Shown one piece after another: positions 23,385-31,595 of a stretch of DNA of 48,343 bases; within the stretch, counting starts at the first letter, position 1, and every line of letters starts with the position of its first letter. Position numbers and translations under genes: made by a program. Below the pieces are notes generated by a model, which was not told the origin of the DNA, did not search any database, and saw only the letters and a list, made by a program, of their open reading frames with translations. This DNA is from Bacillota bacterium (lineage in GTDB: Bacteria; Bacillota; Clostridia; Saccharofermentanales; Fastidiosipilaceae): positions 1 through 48,343 of the forward strand of contig JASGUU010000049.1 of NCBI GenBank assembly GCA_030057555.1, read 5' to 3'.

Positions 23385-24404
23385 ATGAAAGCCGTCATCA
23401 TCCCCCAGCCTCACGTACTTGAAATTGCCGATCTGCCGAAGCCCGTTATCAAGGCCGACGACGATGTCCTGATTCGCGTCACCTCCGCCGGCATCTGCGG
23501 CTCGGACATAGGCATTTATCGCGGCACCAACTCCCTCGCTACCTATCCACGTCTCATTGGCCACGAGTTCGGAGGCATCGTCGAGGCAGTGGGCGCGGGG
23601 GTCTCCTCCTGCAAAGTCGGCGACCATGTCGCCGTCGACCCGACAACCGTCTCCGCTACCGACAGCTACGCGATCCGCGTCGGCCGCTATAATGTCGACC
23701 GCTCCCTCCGCGTGATGGGCGTCCACCGCGACGGCGGCTTCGCCGAATATGTCTCTGTCCCGGCCGCGAATGTCCACCGCTTCACAGGACCCTTCGACCC
23801 CGCCCTTCTCGGTGTCGTCGAGCCCTACACGATCGGCTGGCAGATCTGCGAGCGCTCCGGCATCGCAGCCGGCGACCGTGTCCTCATTCTCGGTGCCGGC
23901 CCCATCGGCAGCTGCGCGATGCAGATTGCCCGCTCCCGCGGTGCCCGCGTCATCATCACCGACATCCTGGACCGCCGCCTCGAGCGTGCCGCCGCCGCCG
24001 GCGCTGAAGTGACCGTCAACACGCAGACCGACGACCTCGACGAAGCCATCGCCGCCTTCACCGACGACGAAGGCATCGAGGTCATCGTGGACTCCGTCTG
24101 CCGTCCCGAGACGCTGCGGCAGGCGGTCCTGACCGCTGCGCCCGCCGGCCGTGTCGTCTGCCTGACCACCGCTGCCGACGAGGTGGCCCTGCCCGCTGCC
24201 GAGATTACGAAGAAGGAGCTCACCATCTACGGCTCACGCCTGACCCGCGGCGGCTTCCCCCGAGTCATCGCGGAGATCGAAGCCGGCAGAATTGACCCCT
24301 CCCGTATCGTTTCGCATCACTTCCCGCTGGAGCAGGCAGAGACGGCCATCCGCCAGCTCATCGAAAATCCCGCCGACATGCTCAAGGTCGTGCTGGACTT
24401 CTAG
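23385..24404 (+). CDS. Zinc-type medium-chain alcohol/polyol dehydrogenase
   Basis: A 339-residue MDR-family NAD(P)-dependent dehydrogenase. The catalytic zinc site is present: C38 in ICGSD, H60-E61 in GHEF, and E146. The nucleotide-binding motif is GAGPIG at 170-175. The four structural-zinc cysteines usual near residues 90-105 are all absent (S90, D93, A96 and about V104), while the surrounding VAVDPTTV and GRYNV text is kept. Sequence type is near the RspB/L-threonine/galactitol-phosphate dehydrogenase branch; the substrate is not predictable. AGGAGG lies before the ATG. It is monocistronic, with a strong terminator after it. Confidence 0.85.
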   Translation: MKAVIIPQPHVLEIADLPKPVIKADDDVLIRVTSAGICGSDIGIYRGTNSLATYPRLIGHEFGGIVEAVGAGVSSCKVGDHVAVDPTTVSATDSYAIRVGRYNVDRSLRVMGVHRDGGFAEYVSVPAANVHRFTGPFDPALLGVVEPYTIGWQICERSGIAAGDRVLILGAGPIGSCAMQIARSRGARVIITDILDRRLERAAAAGAEVTVNTQTDDLDEAIAAFTDDEGIEVIVDSVCRPETLRQAVLTAAPAGRVVCLTTAADEVALPAAEITKKELTIYGSRLTRGGFPRVIAEIEAGRIDPSRIVSHHFPLEQAETAIRQLIENPADMLKVVLDF

Positions 24405-24432
24405 CGGGACTTCTCAGCCGGGCCACTGTGAT

Positions 24433-24469
24433 ACGGCCGGAACACCCTGACAGCAGGTGTTTCGGCCGT
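24433..24469. terminator. Terminator between the dehydrogenase and ExbD-like genes
   Basis: ACGGCCG (24433-24439) pairs with CGGCCGT (24463-24469), and inside it AACACC pairs with GGTGTT. The stem is long and GC-rich and could serve both convergent genes. Confidence 0.7.
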
Positions 24470-24530
24470 TGGTCATGTTTCCTGTCCCGGGCCTCGTGGC
24501 CCGGCTGGAGCATTCATCTGCGTTTTCCGC

Positions 24531-25091
24531 TCATGGTATACCTTCCCAATAGCTGATCCGGCGCTCGTCCAGCAGTTCGAGCACCGCCTCGTAGGCGGAC
24601 TTGATGGCGTGGTCATCGAGCAGGCGGACCGTGGAGCCCTCCTCCAGCAGGTCCAGATGCCGGCCCAGCGCCTCGAGACTCATGATTTCATCATTCACAT
24701 GGAAGGTGCGCTCCTGTACCCGGATGACGAGAGGGCCAGCGGTCGTGCCGGCCGTGGTTTCGCTCGTGCCCCGGGTTTCGCTGCTGGACGGGCTGGTCGT
24801 GGCTGTTGCAGCGGGACTCAACGTCGTCGTCATTTCCGCGGCGGCTGTATCCGTCATTCTGGTCGGTACCCGCCCGTCTGTTTCGTCCCCGGCGGCTGTT
24901 GTGTCACCCACGCCGCCCGTACCCGTATTCGCGACATTGCGGAAAAAGGCGGGCATGAAGCCGAGACCATCGTAGATGCCCAGTCCCTTCCCGCCGAAGA
25001 GCAGGAGGGCGGCGAGGGCCGGGAGGAGGGCGAGACTCAGGGGGAGACGCAGTCTGCGCCGCCGCTTCTTCTCAGGTGCGGGATCATGCAT
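24531..25091 (-). CDS. ExbD/TolR-like membrane-anchored protein with Thr/Ser-rich spacer
   Basis: A 186-residue protein. It has a basic N-terminus and one membrane segment (about 15-33, LPLSLALLPALAALLLF), then a Gly/Thr/Ser/Ala-rich spacer (about 55-118) and a C-terminal domain (about 119-186). That domain reads VIRVQERTFHVNDEIMSLEAL, then DDHAIKSAYEAVLELLDE, which matches the periplasmic ExbD/TolR fold. GGAGGAAGG precedes the ATG. It is last in a three-gene minus-strand unit with an ExbD-like and an ExbB-like protein. It may bind peptidoglycan through the long spacer. The family call rests on pattern only. Confidence 0.6.
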   Translation of the reverse strand: MHDPAPEKKRRRRLRLPLSLALLPALAALLLFGGKGLGIYDGLGFMPAFFRNVANTGTGGVGDTTAAGDETDGRVPTRMTDTAAAEMTTTLSPAATATTSPSSSETRGTSETTAGTTAGPLVIRVQERTFHVNDEIMSLEALGRHLDLLEEGSTVRLLDDHAIKSAYEAVLELLDERRISYWEGIP

Positions 25092-25124
25092 GGGTCCTTC
25101 CTCCGTGTTGTTGACGCCGCCTGA

Positions 25125-25775
25125 TCAATTCCGCTCATTATACAGAATGAGCTGCGAGGAGGCGGCGCGCAGCTCCAGCAGGCTGCGGTGCAGCTGCTGG
25201 TAGTCGCGCCAGTAGATGGCCTCGTTGTCGTAGTGCAGGGTGAGCACGACGATGCGCTGTTCGAGGCCGGCAATGACGGGTTCCAGCCATTCGGCGAGGC
25301 TGCTGTCTTTCGGCTGCCTGCCCTGCGGCCGCCCGTTTACCTCAAGGGTGAGTGCTGCGTCCGGATAGCCGCGCGGCACCTTCAGATCGAGGCGGTCGGA
25401 GTTGCGGTCGAAGAGCGCGTAGCGCTCGCTGCTCTCGCGGTCGATGCCGGTGCGGGCCTCGAGCTCGGCCAGGTCCTCAGCGAGATAGCGGCGCTCACGC
25501 TCGAGAATCTCGGCCTCCTGCTCGGCCTCCAGGCGCGCCCGGGCTTCCGCAGCCAGCTGACTCTCGAGACGCAGCAGGGCTTCCTCGTGACCGGCCTCCC
25601 TGGTGGCGAGCTCCGCCTCATGGGCGGCCACACGCGCGGCCTCTTCACGTTCACGCTCGGTCTCGCGGCGGACGGCGGTCTGGCCGGTATAGACCAGCAC
25701 GAGAAAAAGCAGGATCAGGATGACGTCCAGCAGCGGCGTCAGATCGACGCCGAGTTCCCGTTTTCGCCGTGCCAT
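25125..25775 (-). CDS. ExbD/MotB-like protein with long coiled coil
   Basis: A 216-residue protein. The N-terminus (MARRKRELGVDLTPLLDVILILLFLVLVYTG) is the ExbD/TolR signature: a basic start, a conserved Asp (D16 in LLDV) in the single membrane helix, and DLTPLLD just before it. A glutamate-rich coiled coil spans about 40-105, then a C-terminal domain follows (about 110-216). The start is ATG 25775, not upstream codons that would overlap the ExbB-like gene. The Asp would face a proton path made by the ExbB-like partner encoded one base upstream. Confidence 0.8.
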   Translation of the reverse strand: MARRKRELGVDLTPLLDVILILLFLVLVYTGQTAVRRETEREREEAARVAAHEAELATREAGHEEALLRLESQLAAEARARLEAEQEAEILERERRYLAEDLAELEARTGIDRESSERYALFDRNSDRLDLKVPRGYPDAALTLEVNGRPQGRQPKDSSLAEWLEPVIAGLEQRIVVLTLHYDNEAIYWRDYQQLHRSLLELRAASSQLILYNERN

Positions 25776-25776
25776 G

Positions 25777-26472
25777 CTAGTAGTCGAGCCAGCCGGCCGT
25801 ATCGCTGTCGAGGTCATTGGCGGGCAGGTCGAGCTCCGGCGGGGACACGGTGCCCGGCAGGCTTTGCGTCGCGAGCTCATGGGCGATGAGATCCATGTCC
25901 GCCTCCCGTGCGGCGCGGTCGTCCGGCACCGTCCCGGGCGGTCTGGAGCGCTCGGGGGCCGGGTCCAGCAGGCGGGTGTTGCGCTCAAGATAGAGGGCAA
26001 CGGAGTCCTCGCAGAAGTTGATTTCAGCCGCGAGCCAGCCGTTGAGCCCCTTGAAGACAATGGCGAAGACAATGCCCCAGAAGGTCGAGGTCAGCGCGGC
26101 GAAGAAAAGGTTCGTGCTCTCGCCGTCGAGCGCATCTACCATGGGGATCAGGGAGATGACGGTGCCGAGGATGCCCATCAGGGGGAAGAGGGCTGCGATG
26201 TTCTCGTAGAGGGAATAGGAGAGGCCGAGGCGGCGATACTGCCTCGTAATTTCCTCCTCACCCTCGCGGCCGAGATAGTGATCGAAGTGCCGCGCCAGCT
26301 GCCGCTGATTCTCGCGGCCGCCGGGCAGATAGCCGGTGGGATAGAAGAGTTTCTGGATCTGGCGCGCCAGGGTCAGACTGCGGCGCAGCATCAGGAACTC
26401 GACCACGGCGAGAAGGAAGATCAGGAAGTCGAAGTGGATGAAGTTGCGGGCGAAAATATCGATCAGTCTCAT
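25777..26472 (-). CDS. MotA/TolQ/ExbB-family proton channel protein
   Basis: A 231-residue polytopic protein. A first membrane helix is at about 15-32; the conserved channel text NIAALFPLMGILGTVISLIPMVDAL is at about 110-134 and a third helix (TSTFWGIVFAIVFKGL) at about 146-161, as in TolQ/ExbB. The start is ATG 26472 with GGAGGCTGCC before it; upstream in-frame codons would run into the L25 promoter. With the next two genes it forms a proton-driven stator-like unit. These are best known in diderms; the partner driven here is unknown. Confidence 0.82.
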   Translation of the reverse strand: MRLIDIFARNFIHFDFLIFLLAVVEFLMLRRSLTLARQIQKLFYPTGYLPGGRENQRQLARHFDHYLGREGEEEITRQYRRLGLSYSLYENIAALFPLMGILGTVISLIPMVDALDGESTNLFFAALTSTFWGIVFAIVFKGLNGWLAAEINFCEDSVALYLERNTRLLDPAPERSRPPGTVPDDRAAREADMDLIAHELATQSLPGTVSPPELDLPANDLDSDTAGWLDY

Positions 26473-26600
26473 GGCAGCCTCCAAATCACAGCGCTCGGAG
26501 TCTATGGTATCATGATTGGCTGAAAGCCACGAAGCCCGAATGCCCGGCATTTTTACCGAGCGCAGACGGGCTGCACAATACGTATTTTGGAGGTCTACTG

Positions 26601-27209
26601 ATGAGAATCGAAGCGATGCGCCGTGAGGCGACCGGAAGTCCAGCTTCACGCCGCGCGCGCCGCGCCGGCCGCGCCGTTGCCACGGTCTATGGCCGTGGTC
26701 GTGAGTCCATCTCGGTTGAAGTCGACGAGCGGACTATTGAGCATGCCCTGCGCAGTCTTGGCATGAACGGTGTCTTTGAGCTTGCTATTCCCGGCGAGAA
26801 ACCGGTCCAGGCGATGTTCCGCACGGTCAGCCGCAATCCGGTGCGCGGCACCATCCAGAACCTCGAGATCTATGCGCTCGTCGCCGGCCAGACCGTCAAT
26901 GTCCATGTCCCGGTCCTTCTCGAGGGCGTCGAGGCTGTGCAGCAGGGCACTGTTCTGCATATCCTGCAGCAGGTGGAAATCATCGCCGAACCGCAGAACA
27001 TCCCTGCACACTTCAGCATTGACGTCAGTCAGATGGAGATCGGCGATACCCGCAGTGCGGGCGACCTGGAGCTTGCTGCGGGCATCGAGCTGGTGACGGA
27101 TCCGGACGAGACCATCGTTACAGTCGCCGCGCCGACGGTGACGGAGGAAGAAGAGACGGAGGCAGAGGGCGACTCTGACGGCTTCGTCCCGGGAGCAGCC
27201 GAGGACTGA
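26601..27209 (+). CDS. rplY: 50S ribosomal protein L25/general stress protein Ctc
   Basis: A 202-residue L25 of the long TL5/Ctc type. Residues 1-90 are the 5S-rRNA-binding domain (GRAVATVYGRG, NPVRGTIQNLEIYAL); the second beta-domain runs to about 180 (VNVHVPVLLEG, NIPAHFSIDVSQMEIGD), followed by an acidic tail. It binds 5S rRNA in the large subunit and in bacilli is stress-induced. GGAGG precedes the ATG. It diverges from the ExbB-like operon. Confidence 0.92.
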   Translation: MRIEAMRREATGSPASRRARRAGRAVATVYGRGRESISVEVDERTIEHALRSLGMNGVFELAIPGEKPVQAMFRTVSRNPVRGTIQNLEIYALVAGQTVNVHVPVLLEGVEAVQQGTVLHILQQVEIIAEPQNIPAHFSIDVSQMEIGDTRSAGDLELAAGIELVTDPDETIVTVAAPTVTEEEETEAEGDSDGFVPGAAED

Positions 27210-27233
27210 CGGGATTTTTCCAATTCGCGGAAG

Positions 27234-27276
27234 AAACGGCCGAAACGCACTGTTGTCAGCGTTTTGGCCGTTTTTT
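27234..27276 (+). terminator. Terminator of the L25 gene
   Basis: AAACGGCC-g-AAACGC pairs with GCGTTT-t-GGCCGTTT around a 10-base loop, running into a T6 tract. The stem design (ACGGCCGAAAC) is shared with the terminator at 24433. From here to 27452 no gene is convincing; an 80-codon frame at 27349 has a good RBS but overlaps the next gene antisense. Confidence 0.85.
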
Positions 27277-27452
27277 GATCCCCGTATTCTGATGTCGGAG
27301 TGAAGATCATCGCAGCAGCAGATTCTGGCCCGGCAGGAGGAATGTGCCATGTTCCTGTCCCAGGCTATCACGCGGGACTGTCATCTTTTACGGGAAGCGA
27401 CGCGTCAGCCTGGGGCCGATCCGGTTTCGCACCTGACTCTCTCTGAACCGGT

Positions 27453-28304
27453 TCAGGAGCCTGTTGAGCGATACCTCCGCAGCCCTAGCCGCCAGACCAG
27501 CGCCGTGGGGAGAATAAAGAACAGTGCACCCAGCGGGGCGAGTGCATGGAGGATCGAAGTGCTGCGTCCCGTCAGCCAGAGCAGGGGGTAATACTGCACC
27601 AGAGCGAGCGGGACCAGACAGGTCAGAATCTGCAGCACGCGTTTGCCGTAGATGGCGTAGGGATAGGCGCCAAACTCACGGCCGCCGTCGGTGAAGATGT
27701 TCATGAATTCAAGTCCTTCAATCGTGAAGAAACAGATGCCGGCATAGAGTACGAAGAGGCAGGCGAAGACGAAAGTGTTCATCAGCAGCATGAGGGCGAG
27801 GACCGCGACATGTCCCGGAGTCCAGACGACCGCGACACGGGGCAGGGCCCAGCAGAAGACGATGAAACCCTGAACCAGGCGACCGAAGCGCGTGAACTCG
27901 ATCGTCCCGGTCAGCACCTGCAGGATGAGGGGAGCCGGGCGCAGCAGCATGCGGTCGAAGCGACCATCGGCGAGCAGGGCCGGAAACTGGTCGAAACCAC
28001 GGAAAAAGGTCTCGGCCAGGGAGAAGGCCATCAGTACGGAGGCGAAGCACAGCAGCACGTCAGCCTGTGTGAAGCCGGCCACACTGTGGAAGCGCTCCAT
28101 CATGAACCAGACACCGAGCAGCGCGCCGAACGATGTCAGGACCTGGCCCAGAAGCATGAGCCAGAACGAAGAGCGGTACTCAAGCTGGCTGGCCAGCTGG
28201 ATCGCGACAGCATGGCCATAGAGACGCAGGCGGGAAAAGCCCCGGGAAGACGCTCGGGAATGTACCGGGGATGATGTTCGGGAGGGCTGGCCTGGCTCTG
28301 ACAC
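27453..28304 (-). CDS. ABC-2 type transporter permease (DUF990-like)
   Basis: A 283-residue membrane protein with about six hydrophobic helices (for example VLALMLLMNTFVFACLFVLYAGICFF). The motif GRFDRMLLRPAP near 106-117 is typical of the DUF990/ABC-2 export permeases. The start is GTG 28304 with AGGGAGG correctly spaced. It lies 5 bases after the second permease gene. It is the last gene of the six-gene operon. With the ATPase it forms a heterodimeric exporter; the substrate is unknown. Confidence 0.83.
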   Translation of the reverse strand: MSEPGQPSRTSSPVHSRASSRGFSRLRLYGHAVAIQLASQLEYRSSFWLMLLGQVLTSFGALLGVWFMMERFHSVAGFTQADVLLCFASVLMAFSLAETFFRGFDQFPALLADGRFDRMLLRPAPLILQVLTGTIEFTRFGRLVQGFIVFCWALPRVAVVWTPGHVAVLALMLLMNTFVFACLFVLYAGICFFTIEGLEFMNIFTDGGREFGAYPYAIYGKRVLQILTCLVPLALVQYYPLLWLTGRSTSILHALAPLGALFFILPTALVWRLGLRRYRSTGS

Positions 28305-28309
28305 AACAA

Positions 28310-29140
28310 TCAGCCTCCCTGCAGCACAATCGCGCGAAGGGCCCGGCGCATCCAGAGCCAGCCGAGCGCGACCAGGACGACGAGCCAGAAGGCCTGTCGG
28401 GCCAGAGTGACGGGAATCTCCGCCAGCGGAATGTCCCCGCTCCAGAGACGCAGGGGAACATCCTGCATGGAGGCGAAGGGTGTCAGCCCAAGCAGGCGCT
28501 GCAGACCCGGGGACATGAACGGAATCGGGATGATGCCGCCGGTCAGAAAATCGCTGAAACCGAGCAGCAGCGTGCGCGCCCCAAGCGGAGATAGGGCCCG
28601 CAGAGAGGCAATATAGACAAACATGGTAAAGGCGGTGACCAGCAGCAGTGTCAGGATAAGGCTAAATGCAAAGCTTAAGCCGGCGACCGCAGAGACCGGT
28701 GGTCCCAGGCGCCAGCCCGGCGGCAGGCAGACAGCGACGGCGAAGAGCGGCAGGGCTCTGAGAACCGTGGCGGCGAGGCGGCGGCCGATGTTTGCGACGA
28801 ACCAGCTGGTGTAGAGGTCCCAGGGGCGCAGGAGTTCAACGGCGAGCTGGCCGCTCCTGATACCGGCAAAAATCTGATGGTCCAGAAACCAGGGAAACAG
28901 CAGCATCAAAAGCCCCTGCTGCAGCCAGACATAGGCGGCGATGGCAGCGGGCGTCATCGGGAAGGCGGCCGGGTTTGCCTCCAGAAAGGCACGGTACATG
29001 AGCAGCTTCATAAAGCCCCAGGCGAACTGGGTGGCGAGGCCCGCGAGAGCGGCTACGCGGTACTGCAGGCCGCCTGCGAGGCGGATGCGGAAGATCTGGC
29101 GGTAGACCGCGAGGCTTCCCGTGCGGTCAGGCGAGCTCAT
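28310..29140 (-). CDS. ABC-2 type transporter permease (DUF990-like), second subunit
   Basis: A 276-residue membrane protein related to its neighbour. It has a comparable layout: IRSGQLAVELLRPWDLYTSW at about 91-110 matches the conserved 'G.L...LLRP' turn, and about six membrane helices are present. It begins 14 bases inside the ATPase gene, so the two are coupled. Two distinct permeases plus one ATPase is the usual DUF990 arrangement. Confidence 0.83.
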   Translation of the reverse strand: MSSPDRTGSLAVYRQIFRIRLAGGLQYRVAALAGLATQFAWGFMKLLMYRAFLEANPAAFPMTPAAIAAYVWLQQGLLMLLFPWFLDHQIFAGIRSGQLAVELLRPWDLYTSWFVANIGRRLAATVLRALPLFAVAVCLPPGWRLGPPVSAVAGLSFAFSLILTLLLVTAFTMFVYIASLRALSPLGARTLLLGFSDFLTGGIIPIPFMSPGLQRLLGLTPFASMQDVPLRLWSGDIPLAEIPVTLARQAFWLVVLVALGWLWMRRALRAIVLQGG

Positions 29141-29927
29141 AGCGTTGATAGAGTCGGGCGACCAGCTCGTCGAGGTTCCCGTGTCCGGCAGAAGCCTGCT
29201 TCAGCTCGCTGAGGGAGCCGTCGAGGAGGATGCGGCCACGGCCTATGAGCAGGATGCGCCCGGTCAGCGCCTCGATGTCCTGCATGTCGTGGGTGGTCAG
29301 TATGACGGTGGTCCCGTGTTCACGGTTGAGCTCGCGGATGAAGTGGCGCACAGCGAGTTTTGCCGTCGCATCGAGGCCGATGGTCGGCTCGTCGAGGAAG
29401 AGGATACGGGGCCCATGCAGCAGGGCGGCTGCCAGTTCGCAGCGCATACGCTGGCCGAGGCTGAGCTGGCGTGCCGGGGTGCGAAGCAGCTCACCGAGGT
29501 CCAGCAGTTCACTGAGCTCGTCGAGGCGGCGGTGAAAGTCGGCAGCAGGTACCTGATAGAGTTCGCGGATCAGGACGAAGCTGTCGCCGACGGGCACATC
29601 CCACCAGAGCTGGCTGCGCTGGCCAAAGACGACGCCGATCTGGCGCACATGCTCGCGACGCTCGAGCCAGGGGACACGGCCGTCGATCAGACAGGAGCCG
29701 CTGTCGGGCCAGAGAATGCCGGAGAGAATCTTGATCGTGGAGGACTTCCCGGCACCGTTCGGGCCGATATAGCCCACCATCTCGCCATCGGCGATGCGGA
29801 AGCTGACATCGTCGAGCGCCTGGATGACATCATGGGAACGCGAAAAGAACGAGCGCCAGACGGCAGCCGCACCGCTGCCGCGGCGCCGGACATGGTACTC
29901 TTTCGAGAGCCCCCGGACCTCAATCAT
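29127..29927 (-). CDS. ABC transporter ATP-binding protein (export type)
   Basis: A 266-residue ATPase. Walker A GPNGAGKSS is at 55-63, the signature LSLGQRMR at 155-162, Walker B ILFLDEP with D179-E180, and the switch His in TTHDMQDIEAL at about 218. An N-terminal insertion (about 13-33, basic) is seen also in the daunorubicin/polysaccharide export ATPases. It powers the two DUF990-like permeases downstream. It overlaps the YihY gene by 8 bases and the permease by 14. Confidence 0.9.
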   Translation of the reverse strand: MIEVRGLSKEYHVRRRGSGAAAVWRSFFSRSHDVIQALDDVSFRIADGEMVGYIGPNGAGKSSTIKILSGILWPDSGSCLIDGRVPWLERREHVRQIGVVFGQRSQLWWDVPVGDSFVLIRELYQVPAADFHRRLDELSELLDLGELLRTPARQLSLGQRMRCELAAALLHGPRILFLDEPTIGLDATAKLAVRHFIRELNREHGTTVILTTHDMQDIEALTGRILLIGRGRILLDGSLSELKQASAGHGNLDELVARLYQRYELA

Positions 29928-30840
29928 GACGGACTTCGGAGGTCGGCCGGACGCGCATGCCGGTGCTGTCGCGCCCGGAACGCACGGCGATGTAGCTCGC
30001 CGCCACCTCGGCCCCGAGCAGGATGATGGTTGAGGTCAGGTAGAGCCAGATCAGGAGGATGATGACACCGCCGAGCGAGCCGTAGGTGGTGGCAAAGTTG
30101 GTGAAGTTGCTGACATAGAAGCTGAAGCCTGCCGACATCAGGGTCCAGCCGATCGTGGTGAAGACGGCGCCAAGCAGAGCCGGTCCGAAGCCGATGCGTG
30201 AGCCGCGGCGAAACGAGGGACCGAAGAGGTAGAAGGCGGCGAAGACCACGACCATGGTCACCAGCGGGAGCAGGAAGCGGGCAACCGTGCCCAGCAGGTG
30301 CAGGAGCTCGTGATCGCCGAGATGACGCACGAGAAAGTTCATGATCGTCCGGCCGAAGACCTGGCCCAGCAGGGCAATGATCATGGTGATGAGCAGAAGG
30401 AGGGTGGCAAAGATCGCGATCAGGCGCCGCAGGATGAGGTTACGCTGCCGCGGCACATTGAACGCGTGGTCCATCGCCCGCAGCATGTTGGAGATACCGC
30501 TCGAGCCCGACCAGATGGCGAAGGCCAGAGAGGTAGACAGCAGTGCCGTGGAGCGCGAGTCGATGGTTTCGCGGATGATCGGGATCACGACGTTTTCGGC
30601 TTCGTCGGGCAGGATCGAGGCCAGCTGGGCGATCACGCTGTCGGCCGCGAGCGGAGTGTAGGTGAGGAAGGTCAGCAGCGCGATGAAAAAGGGAAAGAGG
30701 CTCAGCAGCAGATAAAAGGCGAGCTGGGCTCCGACCTGCGGCACCTGATCTTCGGTGACACGGCCGATGAACTCGACGATAAAGCGGTAGGCGCCGAGGT
30801 GGCCGAAACGGCGGTTGAGACGTTGGATAAGCGTGTTCAC
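29920..30840 (-). CDS. YihY/BrkB-family membrane protein
   Basis: A 306-residue protein with six predicted membrane helices. Diagnostic YihY/BrkB text includes GAQLAFYLLLSLFPFFIALLT (about 37-57), SGSSGISNMLRAMDHAFNV (about 111-129) and GGVIILLIWLYLTSTIILLGAE (about 257-278). The molecular function of this family is poorly known; it was once mislabelled RNase BN. It overlaps the lipoprotein gene by 4 bases and the ATPase gene by 8, so it is part of the export operon. Confidence 0.87.
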   Translation of the reverse strand: MNTLIQRLNRRFGHLGAYRFIVEFIGRVTEDQVPQVGAQLAFYLLLSLFPFFIALLTFLTYTPLAADSVIAQLASILPDEAENVVIPIIRETIDSRSTALLSTSLAFAIWSGSSGISNMLRAMDHAFNVPRQRNLILRRLIAIFATLLLLITMIIALLGQVFGRTIMNFLVRHLGDHELLHLLGTVARFLLPLVTMVVVFAAFYLFGPSFRRGSRIGFGPALLGAVFTTIGWTLMSAGFSFYVSNFTNFATTYGSLGGVIILLIWLYLTSTIILLGAEVAASYIAVRSGRDSTGMRVRPTSEVRHD

Positions 30841-31592
30841 CCGGGCGTCTCCGTCGTGGTGGGAGCCGTCTCACCGGGCAGCCACAGCGAGGCGAGGAGG
30901 TTGCGCGCTTCATCTTCGTACGTCTCCAGCTGTTCGGCTGTCGCCCAGAGATCGAGCTCGTAGACCAGGTCGCCGCGCACGACACAGGCTGTGAAGTGGC
31001 GGATCTTTATACCCTGCCGGTTTTTGTAGGCAAAGTGCGCCACCTGCACCGGCCGCCCGGACATGCGCAGTTCCTCGTAGGGCTGGAGTTCGAGTTCCAG
31101 CTCGGGGTCGTCCAGCAGGGGCTGGAGGCGGCGCTCGAGATAGATTTCCTGCAGCAGCAGGAGATAGTCGTCATCCGAAATCCGCTTCCCGGCGAGGACC
31201 GGCTCGAGGCGCTGACGCACGCGCTCACCGTAGGCGATTTCGAGTCGGGCTTCGGTCTGGCTGCGATCCGTGGCGGCATATTCTTCGAGCCGGCTCAGAA
31301 AGTCCGCCAGCTGATCGAGCTCGGCGCCCGCCTCCCGGATGCGCAGCGTGAAGTAGCCCGTCTCGCCGCGGTCGCGTCCCAGCGCCAGGGAGATGCTGGC
31401 ACGGTCAGTCAGTTCATCCTCGTACAGTCCGTCATAGGCGGCCGGGGCGAACTGCGACCAGGGTCCGTGGATGGTGATGGTGGCGCCGTTGTCGCCCGTG
31501 AAATGCTGCGTAGCCACGCCGCAGGACACGGCGCAGAGAAGCATGAGCAGCAGACAGCCGGGTCGGAGGCGGCGGAAAGCAGAGCGGAACAT
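30837..31592 (-). CDS. Lipoprotein in the export operon
   Basis: A 251-residue protein with a basic N-terminus, a hydrophobic core and a lipobox LCAVSC, giving lipidation at C24. The mature part is acidic and helical (LSRLEEYAATDRSQTEARLE) and begins with a beta segment (ATITIHGPWSQFAP). No family is recognised. It follows the C39-like gene by 3 bases and overlaps YihY by 4 (ATGA). It would sit on the outer face of the membrane near the exporter. Confidence 0.75.
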   Translation of the reverse strand: MFRSAFRRLRPGCLLLMLLCAVSCGVATQHFTGDNGATITIHGPWSQFAPAAYDGLYEDELTDRASISLALGRDRGETGYFTLRIREAGAELDQLADFLSRLEEYAATDRSQTEARLEIAYGERVRQRLEPVLAGKRISDDDYLLLLQEIYLERRLQPLLDDPELELELQPYEELRMSGRPVQVAHFAYKNRQGIKIRHFTACVVRGDLVYELDLWATAEQLETYEDEARNLLASLWLPGETAPTTTETPG

Positions 31593-31595
31593 GGC

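Noticed and set aside
25776-26072. Longer ExbD-like protein
   Set aside because: The extra 99 residues are Ser/Arg/Pro-rich shadow sequence of the ExbB-like gene; the conserved ExbD start begins at 25775.
27349-27591. 80-codon gene with a good ribosome binding site (AGGAGGAATGTGCC-ATG)
   Set aside because: More than half of it runs antisense through the end of a well-supported ABC permease gene and the protein is low in complexity with no recognisable features; it may be the relic of a 5' end.
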